Assembly: GCA_963924555.1 (NCBI GenBank)
Contig: OZ004585.1
Span: forward strand, 3,609,488 to 3,673,487
Direction: 5' to 3'
DNA from: Crambe crambe
Lineage: Eukaryota > Porifera > Demospongiae > Poecilosclerida > Crambeidae
DNA length: 64,000 bases
A model generated the notes under the pieces. That model was given only the letters and a program-made list of their open reading frames with translations, had not been told where the DNA came from and made no database searches. Position numbers and translations under genes: made by a program. Each line of letters starts with the position of its first letter. Positions within the stretch are counted from its first letter, which is position 1. Positions 30,601 through 39,028 of the stretch are shown piece after piece.

Positions 30601-32447
30601 TCTTGGCATACTTTTCACAACGAACAAATGGTACATTGCTCAGTGCTGGTAGCACAAGCAAATATGCTATCCTTCAGAAATTCCAACTTGACCATGCTTT
30701 TACTCGATGTGTTCTTTACCTTCTCCTATGTGATCCTGATGTAAAGTTATATGGATCAGGTGACCCAAAAGGGTCGACAACTGCAGATTTTTTACCTAAA
30801 ACAGGTGGTGTTTGTTGTGCCTGCTGCAACAAACTTACTTTCACGGCCAAGAAATGTGGAAAGTGTGTACAAGTGAACTACTGCAGTAAACGATGCCAAA
30901 GTAAGCACTGGAAATCACACAAGAGTCGGTGCATACAGGTTGCTAAGCATCAATGCACATTCTGCAAGAAAAGGTTGGTGTCTTTCAGAAAGAACACCAA
31001 TTGCACACGTGTGGGTATCCAGTACTGCAGCATGGATTGTCAGAATAAACACTGGCCAGAACACCTTAAAACATGTGAAGATGTCAAGGTTGCAAAAGAT
31101 GACCAAAAGTCAGCCAAACCTGAATGTTCCTTTTGTCATCAGTCACATTCTTGTATGAAGAAGTGCACAAGGTGTGGACAAGTCCAATATTGTGATCGGG
31201 GCTGTCAAAGAAAGCACTGGCCTGAACACAAAAAAGTGTGTATTGAGTCCCAAACAACCAGTGGGAAATTGCCAACTCCTTGCTCTTATTGCAACAAATC
31301 ATCATTGCACTTGAGAAAGTGTACACGCTGTGGAAAAGTTCAGTATTGTAATCGCGACTGTCAGGCTAAAGATTGGCCAGAGCATAAGAAAGTTTGTACA
31401 GATGCAATGAAACTTCAATCATGTGATACCAGCAAGCAGGCTTCTGGTAATCCTTTGCTGAAGTGTGCCTTTTGTAAGAAACTGTCAGATAATCTCAAGA
31501 ACTGCTCAAGATGTGGAAAGGTTCAATATTGTGATCGAGACTGCCAAACGAGGCATTGGCCAGAGCATAAGAAAGTTTGTACAGATGTAATGAAACTTCA
31601 ATCATGTGATACCAGCAAGAACACTTCTGTTGATCATTTGCTGAAGTGTGCCTTTTGTAAGAAACTGTCAGATAATCTCAAGAGCTGCTCAAGATGTGGA
31701 AAGGTTCAATATTGTGATCGAGACTGCCAAACGAGGCATTGGCCAGAGCATAAGAAAGTTTGTACACATACAATGAAACTTCAATCATGTGATACCATGG
31801 ACACTTCTGTTGATCATTTGCTGAAGTGTGCCCTTTGTAAGAAACTGTCAGATAATCTTAAGAACTGTTCAAGATGTGGAAGAGTTCAGTATTGCAATCG
31901 CGACTGTCAAGCTAAAGATTGGCCAGAGCATAAGAAAGTTTGTACAGATGCAATGAAACTTCAATCATGTATCAGCATGCAGGCTTCTGGTGATCCTTTG
32001 CTGAAGTGTGTCTTTTGTAAGAAACTATCAGATAATCTCAAGAAATGTTCAAGATGTGGAAAGGTTCAGTATTGTGATCAAGACTGCCAAATGAGGCATT
32101 GGCCCGAGCACAAGAAAGTTTGTGTGGAGTCTGTAAGTATAAAGTCCAATGAGTTTTCACAGATTAAGTGTGGTTATTGTAAAAAGGCTTCATTCACTCT
32201 CAAGAAGTGTACGAAGTGTGAGGCTGTACAGTATTGCAGCCAAAACTGTCTACAGAACCACTTGCCTGAGCATAAAGATGTCTGTAAGTATATTACAGAA
32301 ATGGATGAAATCCGTCAGCCCTCATGTGCATTTTGTGGCTCGTATCTAAAAAAACTATTTAATTGCAGAAAGTGTAGAAAGGTGAAGTATTGTGGGAAAG
32401 AATGTCAGTCTAAACACTGGAAGAAACACAAAGCAATGTGCACTTAG
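27666..32447 (+). CDS. DUF4470-like / 10xMYND zinc-finger protein, copy 2, intact
   Basis: Single uninterrupted frame of 1593 codons. Residues about 5-105 resemble DUF4470 (LVLGCGDLRSCFYTLW and the AILARNIVFL segment). Residues 110-1045 carry no domain I recognise. From about residue 1050 to the end there are ten MYND fingers, a zinc-binding fold that docks proline-containing peptides; nine have the full set of ligands, and finger 2 (NTNCTRVG) lacks one cysteine. Fingers 5-8 are nearly identical and sit in 61- or 60-residue units. The product is presumably a multivalent adaptor, since no enzymatic domain is visible. Relative to copy 1 the ancestral ATG is lost through a 5-nt deletion near 27637 and an in-frame stop precedes the present ATG, so initiation seems to have moved to 27666. 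Transcription of either copy is unproven. Confidence 0.85.
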   Translation: MAAPTFPLARFCYLGFYRAYYPFGNIPAEDLLENCADILQPSVLVLGCGDLRSCFYTLWKNFDSSISTAPRKFDGVFFTLNDYSAAILARNIVFLHLCLQLPDDSAEKKNWLCAMWAIWYCHELYPHHLDILDASLKTLLTFSESTERWCREDNPLHQLVRFTSSVCLSEVADVWKMWLNKGVSIISVRNMHESRNRLQSQSINDISEYCTNLSKDHTRVHGDEDEVLARKGATRAPKVQSYLEVGSCYAEHVVDLDLPKKSKNKVNLTMYERQDGVYTCHYGLMPFEGYYNTIEFSPHFMKSNGVTIPYDVIVPSASFKSKPFLANSFQQFSMWIQSSSRVLKDKEISISFIFDSQDAITFCQQQMQHNQKQFSHSLTEEDKCTLYKYNIITTSNLMDHVSPLNLVLACVPLLEDSGLLTTTSMCCKNCTNTGEELLNLCFGFNSELFPVILGVRCISHEGSNCSNSVMIKPSPPDISHTLKCLPHVRTFAWVKVSNAQKLISSQLPCVEDGNITEALVNMVGSCTYALLNYGPGKSKNILSHNGIETAMGILDQFICLSGKATAGYSYWEPLCTALKRVVTPFLHCLQTQLLLHDIHAHLTISEENCPVCRKEPLASTLGFFGAKINKKVISGTPYFMAFLHQHSSVDSTFLQNEALEGRDVHVFDCFDVISSTDILQLKFFAPLMFVQKVYRVTITMVHRTKLLNHLTTVVSAELKDIQTPWTQYAFCHNIEKPSQPDSILFGTVTSHICDGYKSETEMCLSEATLEALSTVRLNTDRISSHEIRLYCNSLSFQLSFSYPINYDSLKIELSKSKGFLTVSCQRQGYSLEEERPCFIVSPDHHLSIVPASLNIQVLRSQSYMQMTREESHLLKKLRPTQLSPVLMVKRFLQTFFECAMNDSFVSICIPFPENIHCLIVVNEILFDYQHKTPAIDLAFCFVDDFDRLDIMNNWESVSRSSKVRSLPLNQAGLEFLKKVLAYFSQRTNGTLLSAGSTSKYAILQKFQLDHAFTRCVLYLLLCDPDVKLYGSGDPKGSTTADFLPKTGGVCCACCNKLTFTAKKCGKCVQVNYCSKRCQSKHWKSHKSRCIQVAKHQCTFCKKRLVSFRKNTNCTRVGIQYCSMDCQNKHWPEHLKTCEDVKVAKDDQKSAKPECSFCHQSHSCMKKCTRCGQVQYCDRGCQRKHWPEHKKVCIESQTTSGKLPTPCSYCNKSSLHLRKCTRCGKVQYCNRDCQAKDWPEHKKVCTDAMKLQSCDTSKQASGNPLLKCAFCKKLSDNLKNCSRCGKVQYCDRDCQTRHWPEHKKVCTDVMKLQSCDTSKNTSVDHLLKCAFCKKLSDNLKSCSRCGKVQYCDRDCQTRHWPEHKKVCTHTMKLQSCDTMDTSVDHLLKCALCKKLSDNLKNCSRCGRVQYCNRDCQAKDWPEHKKVCTDAMKLQSCISMQASGDPLLKCVFCKKLSDNLKKCSRCGKVQYCDQDCQMRHWPEHKKVCVESVSIKSNEFSQIKCGYCKKASFTLKKCTKCEAVQYCSQNCLQNHLPEHKDVCKYITEMDEIRQPSCAFCGSYLKKLFNCRKCRKVKYCGKECQSKHWKKHKAMCT
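31401..32129 (+). repeat. In-frame 183-bp tandem repeat encoding MYND fingers
   Basis: The boundary motif (ATGAAACTTCAATCATG) recurs with starts near 31401, 31584, 31767 and 31947: spacings of 183, 183 and 180 bp. Each unit encodes one linker plus one MYND finger (61, 61 and 60 residues). Copy 1 has only one such unit, so the extra three arose after the gene duplication or were lost from copy 1. Confidence 0.9.
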
Positions 32448-32638
32448 TTAAATTAATTTCAGTCTTGCATTTCCTTTTGTAAGTAGCTAAGCAATAGTAG
32501 GTATAGCTATCCTTAATTGTGTGCACTTATGTATTATTATTGTACTAGTCTGACTTTTTTGGCAATAGTATTTTTGTATGCTTACTTCATCAAATTTTAA
32601 TCAATCATGACTATGTAGTTATAGCTAGTTTTTACCTA

Positions 32639-32871
32639 GTACAAGTTAAAATCAAAATGTTCACACAATAAATTTCGCTTAAAATTCGCACATTACAATC
32701 AGTAGAACAACTGAATCTGACATGATAATGCCTTGCATTTTTTGCAGAAATAGGCTGCTGTAAACCTTAGTTAATTGATGTGCATGTGATTTAATTGCAC
32801 AACCTTTAAACTTGTATTAATTTTTGTGAAATTTAATTCTGTACGAACGAATGGTTGATTTTAACTTGTAC
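32639..32871. mobile_element. MITE, 233 bp, downstream of MYND copy 2
   Basis: Perfect 17-bp terminal inverted repeats: GTACAAGTTAAAATCAA at the left and its complement at the right. It starts about where similarity with the 3' flank of MYND copy 1 ends. Confidence 0.85.
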
Positions 32872-32879
32872 CCCTTCAC

Positions 32880-34085
32880 ATTAGCTATTGCCACTTGAAG
32901 CAGCAAGAAAAGGGGAAGTAGCTAATATTGCTTGGGTAAGGTAAAGCAGGGTAATTCCGTAATTCCCAATAGTTCAATATTTCTGAAACTACTGAGACTT
33001 TTGAGTTCAAAGTGAAATATTCAGTTGCTACTGAAGACCATGGCTAAATTTGGCAACCACAAAACAACCAAATCTGGAAATAGCTACAATAAACCAGTCA
33101 TTGATCACTTTAATTCCGTGCTTTAGCAAAACTCTTTTTGGGCTACTTTGTCCAGATTGGGTATAGAATTGTCCTGTAGAGATTTTAAAGAATCCTTCAT
33201 TATTGAGTGAGAGTCAATCTTGCACCATAGCATCAACAAGTGCAGTAGTAGTGGTGAAGGTTAATTACTATGTGTTGCTAACAGCTGATAGAGTGACCAT
33301 ACATTATCAGAGAGATATGCAAAGGCAGACAGCTAACCTGAAAGAGGAACAGCCCAGTTGGAACAGCAGGCAGCTATATTATAGCTGAGGAGGTGGTGCA
33401 ATTTGGAAGTCTGTGAAAAAGTTTTGTGGACCCTGTACTTTAGGGACCTTCAAGGTTCTGGGCAAAGAGATGAGTAACTAACTAATCATGCTATGATAGT
33501 GTCACTGACTGATGAATTCATCATCTTCAATTAATAGCTATGCTAAATCACTGCAAATGAAATGGTTGACAGCAACAAAGCATCTAAAGTAAAACAGGTG
33601 CTAATATTAGCTATTATACTCAACTTTAAAGAATCTTTTATACGGGTTTAATTGGATGAGCTGACCGGAATTACCTCATAAATTGTAGCTGCACACTTTA
33701 AAATTCTACTTTATTTCAACTATCTTTTTGGAGCACAAACTCTGTGTTTGGAAAAAATTTTCCAAAGCTTATCCTTGCTTCGTGTTTTGAGAGACTGTCC
33801 TTATCTATGTAGCTTTAGGGAAGGGGATCCTCATATCTGGGATGGGATCCCCATATCTACGTATGTAGATTTGGGGACTAGGGGGTCCCTGAAATAGGGG
33901 TTCCTCAAAATTTAATGACACTGGTGTGCAGTGATTTGTGCTTCCCCATTCTACTAGATACACTAGTGATCATAGCAGATGACTATACAAATTCAAAGTA
34001 TAGTTGACAAATTGAACACCATTACAAGGAATGTCTAAATCTCACAGATATTTTTATTAACAAGTTAGTCTTTTAAAAGACTGGA
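32880..34085. other. Intergenic, no gene seen
   Basis: No convincing coding frame. A GGGATCC-rich imperfect repeat lies near 33820-33900. Confidence 0.5.
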
Positions 34086-34831
34086 TGCCTCGGCACGTAG
34101 TAAAACTTATCATTTGGTTTATTTTTGTAGGTATATAAATAATTATATACTGAAGACTACTTTTTGCATGCACTGTCATTAAAGTGCATTATTATGTTTT
34201 TTTGTTTTTTGTTTTTTTTAATGCTATTCATAGTTCATGAGTGAGCTTTTATGGTGGTCATAGCTAGAGCTTGGCTATCTTTCAGCTTTCTCAGCCTACT
34301 TGTGACTTTGTAGCCTCTGTTCTTGCTATTAAGGCTTTCTTGCAGGCTCTGCTGGATGATCTTGAGCTTTGTACCCTCTGATCTCGCTATTTATGGCTTT
34401 CATGTTGGTTTTCTTGCTTACTTTCTGTTATTATAACATGCCTGGTCTCCAGCTTTCTGCTTTCTCACAACTCGGAGTCTTAACTCGACTTTGTAGCTTC
34501 TGTTATTCGCTATTTAAGGCTCACTCTTGCGTTCATAAAATCTTGAGGTTGTACACTCTGCTCACCGCTGTTTGCTCTCAGACACACAGTCGTTAACTTG
34601 CCCAGCCTGCTGTTACTTTCCATACATGTGGCGTGGCTTGTAAGGTCAAGGTCATGCGCATGCGTATAAGTATTTACTTATAAATAATTATTATTTATAA
34701 GTAAAAAAAAAAAAATTATAGAAAAGAAAAAAAACAAAAAAAAAAAACTATTTGCGCGTGCTACTATAACGTACCACGGCCACGTAGTCGCCTCCAGCAT
34801 GCACTGCGCCTCGGCACTAAGTGCCGAGGCA
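34086..34831. mobile_element. TIR element, about 0.75 kb
   Basis: Left end TGCCTCGGCAC, right end GTGCCGAGGCA. The right end is itself a perfect 23-bp palindrome (34808-34830). The interior contains degenerate direct repeats of CTTTGTAGCCTCTG-like units and a 20-bp A/T palindrome near 34670-34700. Non-coding. Confidence 0.65.
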
Positions 34832-34859
34832 AAAAAGAGACTAAACTAGGGCAATGTTC

Positions 34860-35450
34860 AACATTTGATTCAGTTGGCAGCGAGCGAGCAAGCAAGTATT
34901 CTTTAGTGCTACAACTCTTTAGAAGATTTTGTTGTTAGTTTAGACAGTGAGCAAGTGAGCATGATAGGCTCCAGTGCTTGATATTGCGTCAGAGAGACAA
35001 GAGTCATGTAAGTGGTGGTTCCAACCAGAAAGCTCCACCGCATCAAAAGCTGTAAATACTTACCACAAGCACTTAGATAAGCCAAGCGCCTACAATTCAC
35101 TTTGACTTGATACATTATTAATTTTGACAGCCAGCGAGCAAGCAAGTTAGTGCTACAACTCTTTAGAAGATTTTGCTGTTGAGTTTATATGTAACAAAGT
35201 ACTTAAATAAGCCTATAGCCTCTACAACAACTACTATAGCAATGTGCAGCATTTGAGCAAGTGAGCAGCTGATAGGCTCCAGTGCTTCATATTACTGTCA
35301 GAGACAAGAGTCATGTAAGTTGTGGTTCCAACCGGCCGAACCGGGTAGCTCCATACATAGAAAGCTGTAAATACTTACCACAAGCACTTAGATATAAACA
35401 AGCGCCTACAATCTACTTAGATAAGCCTAGCGCCTCTATGACAAAAGGCT
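34860..35450. repeat. Tandem pair of a 0.28-kb repeat, third copy near 38.65 kb
   Basis: Two adjacent copies (about 34865 and 35130 onward) of a unit with GCGAGCAAGCAAGT, CAGAGACAAGAGTCATGTAAGT and ACTTACCACAAGCACTTAGAT motifs. A further diverged copy covers about 38640-38990, just upstream of the P-like transposase, and its ACTTAGATAAGCC end also occurs inverted near 62450-62550. Confidence 0.65.
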
Positions 35451-35565
35451 GTAGAAAACCATCTAGCTTGATTACAATTGGAGCATGCGCATTGTGCACG
35501 CGCAGAGCGCTACTATTGCACGACACTTACCCTACGTACGCCTGGGGCATTTTGGAGTGTAGACA

Positions 35566-35892
35566 TAAGCCCCGTTTACACAGGGGGGCTCTAACCAGCG
35601 TGTGAATGGTGCCAACTCGGATTCCAATCCGGGTAGCCCAACCCACATCAATCATAAGCCCCGTTTACACGGGGGCTCTAACCCGGATTCGACCCGGATT
35701 CGCTTCGCGTGTGAATGGTGCCAACAGCCCCGTTTACACGGGGGTTCTAACCCGGATTCGACCCGGATTCGCTTCGCGTGTGAACGGTACCAACCCGGAT
35801 TCCAATCCGGGTAGCCCAACCCATATCAATTAGGTGGATTGGAATCCGGATTGAATCCAACCCGGGTTGAGCGCACGTGTAAACGAGGCTAA
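35566..35892. mobile_element. TIR element built of nested tandem units
   Basis: Outer ends TAAGCCCCGTTTACAC (35566) and GTGTAAACGAGGCTAA (to 35892) are inverted. Inside, the left end is repeated at about 35655 and 35725, each followed by CTCTAACCCGGATTCGACCC-like sequence. All three frames are open by virtue of composition only; no protein is proposed. Confidence 0.7.
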
Positions 35893-36289
35893 TGAGTCAT
35901 GACCTGAGAGTCAGCTCGCTCGCTGCAATTATAGGGTACAAAAGGGTATGGCTATGGGAGAGGTTTATTCTCTACAGCTCCAAGTTCAGAGTTAAATTAT
36001 CACTCATACCATACTTAGCTGCAGTAATGTAAAAGGTATGATACAAATTAACATGACATAAAACATGATACTGAGAAGAATATAATTATAGTTATATAAC
36101 AGCCGAAAATTAGCTTCATATTTCCACATGTAGCTACACTGCACTAAATTTTCTTCAGTCAGGGAGCTGATGACTTCCTGGAGGATACGCTGTTAAAATA
36201 TGATTGACTTTGTAGTGTTGCAGTTTAACTAACCTTTCTTGATCTTGGAAGCAATACCTTGGAAGCAAGGGCAGCCACTAAAGTAGTCC

Positions 36290-37170
36290 AGCTTGGACTG
36301 CCACCAATTCCGCCAGGTCTCTGTTGCTCAATTCTGCCAGGAAGGCTGTAACTTGTGATAGGTCCTTTGATGTTAGGGTGTTCATGGTAGCAGTAGGAAG
36401 CAACTTCTGTCCAGGTTTGAGCTAGCTGTGGTCGTAACTGTGGAGTATAAAACAATAGAAGTAATATGAGAGGACCAGATACAAAAAAACACCTGGTATC
36501 CGGGGAACTGCCCCATTTACCTTATTGAGTAATAACATAACTGTTTCAGGATGTTCTTCATTGCATGGAAATGTTGCTTAGTATGCTTGCATTGACTGTA
36601 GCACCCACTTCAAGTAAAAGCTTGACTGCTTCTGCAAAAATCTTGTTGACTTGCAATCTGTAGAGGAGATCTTCCTTTGTAATCCTGTAAGTCAACTTGT
36701 GGATGCTTTTTAAGCAGCAGCTCAACTACTTCAATGTGTTCTTCTTCACATGCAACGAATAAGGCAGTCTTCCCTTCATTTTCCTGCAGGTTAATTTGAG
36801 CACCCAAGTTGACCACTTCCTTGTGTCCCCATCTACTGGCAAGCATTAAAGCACTCCACCCATGCAAGTTGATTTTAGTGTCACCACCCAGTCTAGTACA
36901 TCAACCGCTTCAGTGTATCCATAGTAACTTGCCGACATCAAAGGAGAGAACCAACCCAGGGACCATTTTCCAATAGTACTTTGAGAGCTTTGCTCTTATT
37001 ATGTATAGTTGCATACCAAACTGCTGATAGGTCTCTATTTGAGCACATATCTATCTGAGCACCATTTTCTAGCAGCAATTAAATATTTTCAACATTCCCA
37101 TCTGCACTTGCACTCATCAATGCTGATGACCCATCATTCTGCACCAAGTTGACTGCAGTTAGGATTTGAT
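36290..37170 (-). pseudogene. Ankyrin-repeat gene relic
   Basis: Minus-strand ankyrin units are readable at 36867-36610 (GWSALMLASRWGHKEVV; GKTALFVACEEEHIEVVELLLKK; GRSPLQIASQ) and continue in broken frames to about 37160 (CADIDMCSN-like and LMSA-like pieces). Splice-like borders occur near 36230 and 36440, and a 33-codon frame at about 36290-36390 (MNTLTSKDLSQVTAFL) may be a downstream exon. Frame breaks and a missing repeat helix between units argue for a dead gene. The family would be a cytoplasmic ankyrin scaffold; nothing more specific can be said. Confidence 0.6.
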
Positions 37171-37399
37171 AACCATAGCTACATGCAATTGTCTTTCCCA
37201 TGCATTGTAAAAATATCTAGTTAGCTACTGTGATATATTTGTGGGAAGCTGAAAACCTGGCTACTACATGGATAGGGCAAAGGGATCACCTAATTTTAGT
37301 ATTAAGTGACCCTGGGGGTCACCAAATCTTAGTTTTCAGCGATTAGTGGTCACTTAATACTAGGATTTAGTGACTGGGGGTCACTGACTAGGGGTGTCT

Positions 37400-38620
37400 C
37401 CAGTTCCTCTAACGCCGTCAACTCGAGCACCTTTCTCCAGTAAAAGCTTAACCACTTCTTTATGCCCATTTTCAACCGCAACGATCAGACAGATCTGCCT
37501 TCCTCCAGCTAGTTCACGTCAACGCTGCTGCCATCCCGTATTAGTTGATCCACGGTACCTAGACAGCGTTCCCACCTCTAGCAGACTTCCCGACATGACA
37601 CACCTTTAGCTAGTTATAATATGGGGGTGGGGCTGGCATAGGGAAGTTTGTCGTATGGGTGTGGCTTGCGAGAAGAGGCCAGTCAAATTTCGCTCCGCTA
37701 CCATTAAATGAAAGCCTTGCAGTGACTTGTAAGTGATAGCCAGATAGGGAATAATAGTTAGCAAGAGGAAAATGAATTATTTTTCATCGTGCTATACAGG
37801 TTTTTGTAATATCAGAAGCCAACTGTGGCTATAGTAGGCTTAGTACCGTAGTCACTGTAATTCAAGCGCCACTATAATTTAAGCGCCAGCTAGCAACTAA
37901 TCACATTTTATTAGTTGTTAGAAAAGCGCCACACCTCTTCCTGTATTATTTTTAGGCGGCGCTTAAATAAATGCAACCCACGTGGTCATTATTGAAGCAG
38001 CTTTTTTGGGAGGTGATGTCGTCCAAGCAGACTTCCATCAAGAGCTTTTTTGCCATGTTCTTGCTGTGTTACGTATTCAGCATTGAGCACTGGGGTCCAA
38101 ACTGCCTGATACACGTGAAATCCTCTCACAACACAGTTACACACTGCTGAATGACAGCTGAAAGTGATTGGCACTGCTAGCAGCCATCTCCATGTTTTTG
38201 CAGTCCAGATAAGCTACAATTAACTAAGCGCCACTGTAATTTAAGCGCCACGCCCAGAGGAAGTGCATTTTTTAAGCCATAAGCTAAGCGCCACGCCTAC
38301 ATGGAATTATTATTTTCTGGCGCTTGAATTACAGTGACTACGGTATTGGTTTGCTGGACTGAACAGTCTCTGCTCTGATCAAGCTCTGCCACTTCCAAAG
38401 ATTCTGTAATAACCTGGCCAAACCTGGTGAGCATGAAAATGACTTAGCAAATTTTATAATGCTAGTATCATCTCATTTCCGTCCACAAATTCCTCAAGCA
38501 AGTGTTCATTGCAACCAATGTCAATAACTGGATTGGAAGTAGTTGGATGGGCCAGGTTCCCCTTCTAAGTATTGGGCCCCTGCATGTCCCTGTTCCCACC
38601 CCTATGTAGCAAATTATTTA
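37400..38620. repeat. Segmental repeat block, copy c
   Basis: Third copy of the 17.03/25.14 kb block. It starts with a minus-strand ankyrin end (VENGHKEVVKLLLEKGARVD, about 37490-37420) and is split by the TA-flanked MITE at 37844-38345. Confidence 0.7.
37844..38345. mobile_element. TA-flanked MITE, about 500 bp, with captured coding fragment
   Basis: Perfect inverted termini TACCGTAGTCACTGTAATTC at the left and GAATTACAGTGACTACGGTA at the right, 27 bp in all including TA. AAGCGCCAC occurs repeatedly in both subterminal regions. The paralogous block at 25.79 kb has a single TA at the same place, proving the boundaries and a TA duplication, as in Tc1/mariner-type elements. A minus-strand frame at 38174-37989 with NCVVRGFHVYQAVWTP resembles the start of HIRAN-like or related uncharacterised animal proteins and ends in a stop. 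Confidence 0.9.
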
Positions 38621-39028
38621 TGGTTTGTTGTTACCACTAGGGCAATGTTCAACATTCAGTTGACAGCGAGCGAGCAAGCAAGTATTCTTCAACGATTTTC
38701 ATTTGCTGTTGAGTATCTGTAGCAATGTGCAGCATTTGATAGTGAGCAATTAAAGTAGCTGATAGGCTTCAGTGCTAGGAGTCATGTAAGTGGTGGCAGG
38801 CAGCTGCATACATGCTTACCTCAAAGCACTTAGATAAGCCTAGTGCCTACAAGCCACTTAGATAAGCCTCTTGTGCCTGCTGCCCAAAAGGCTGTAGAAA
38901 TGTTGAGCTGATAGTTCATTTGTGCTTTGCTGTTGTGTTATGTAGCTAAGTGGCAGGCAGTTACATGCATAGAAAGCTAAATACTTATTTGTATAAGCTT
39001 CTGCCCTTATGCCTTTTCTCTTCTAGAA

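Noticed and set aside
31084-31326. Minus-strand frame opposite the MYND fingers
   Set aside because: Complement of Cys/His-rich coding repeats; appears in both paralogues for that reason.
34670-34750. A/T palindrome with A-runs considered as an LTR or SINE tail
   Set aside because: No duplicated flanks, no internal promoter boxes, and it lies inside the TIR pair 34086-34831.
37255-37390. Repeated GGTCAC / GTGACC words resembling nuclear receptor or hairpin sites
   Set aside because: Short, imperfect and within a relic-rich block; not enough to support a regulatory claim.
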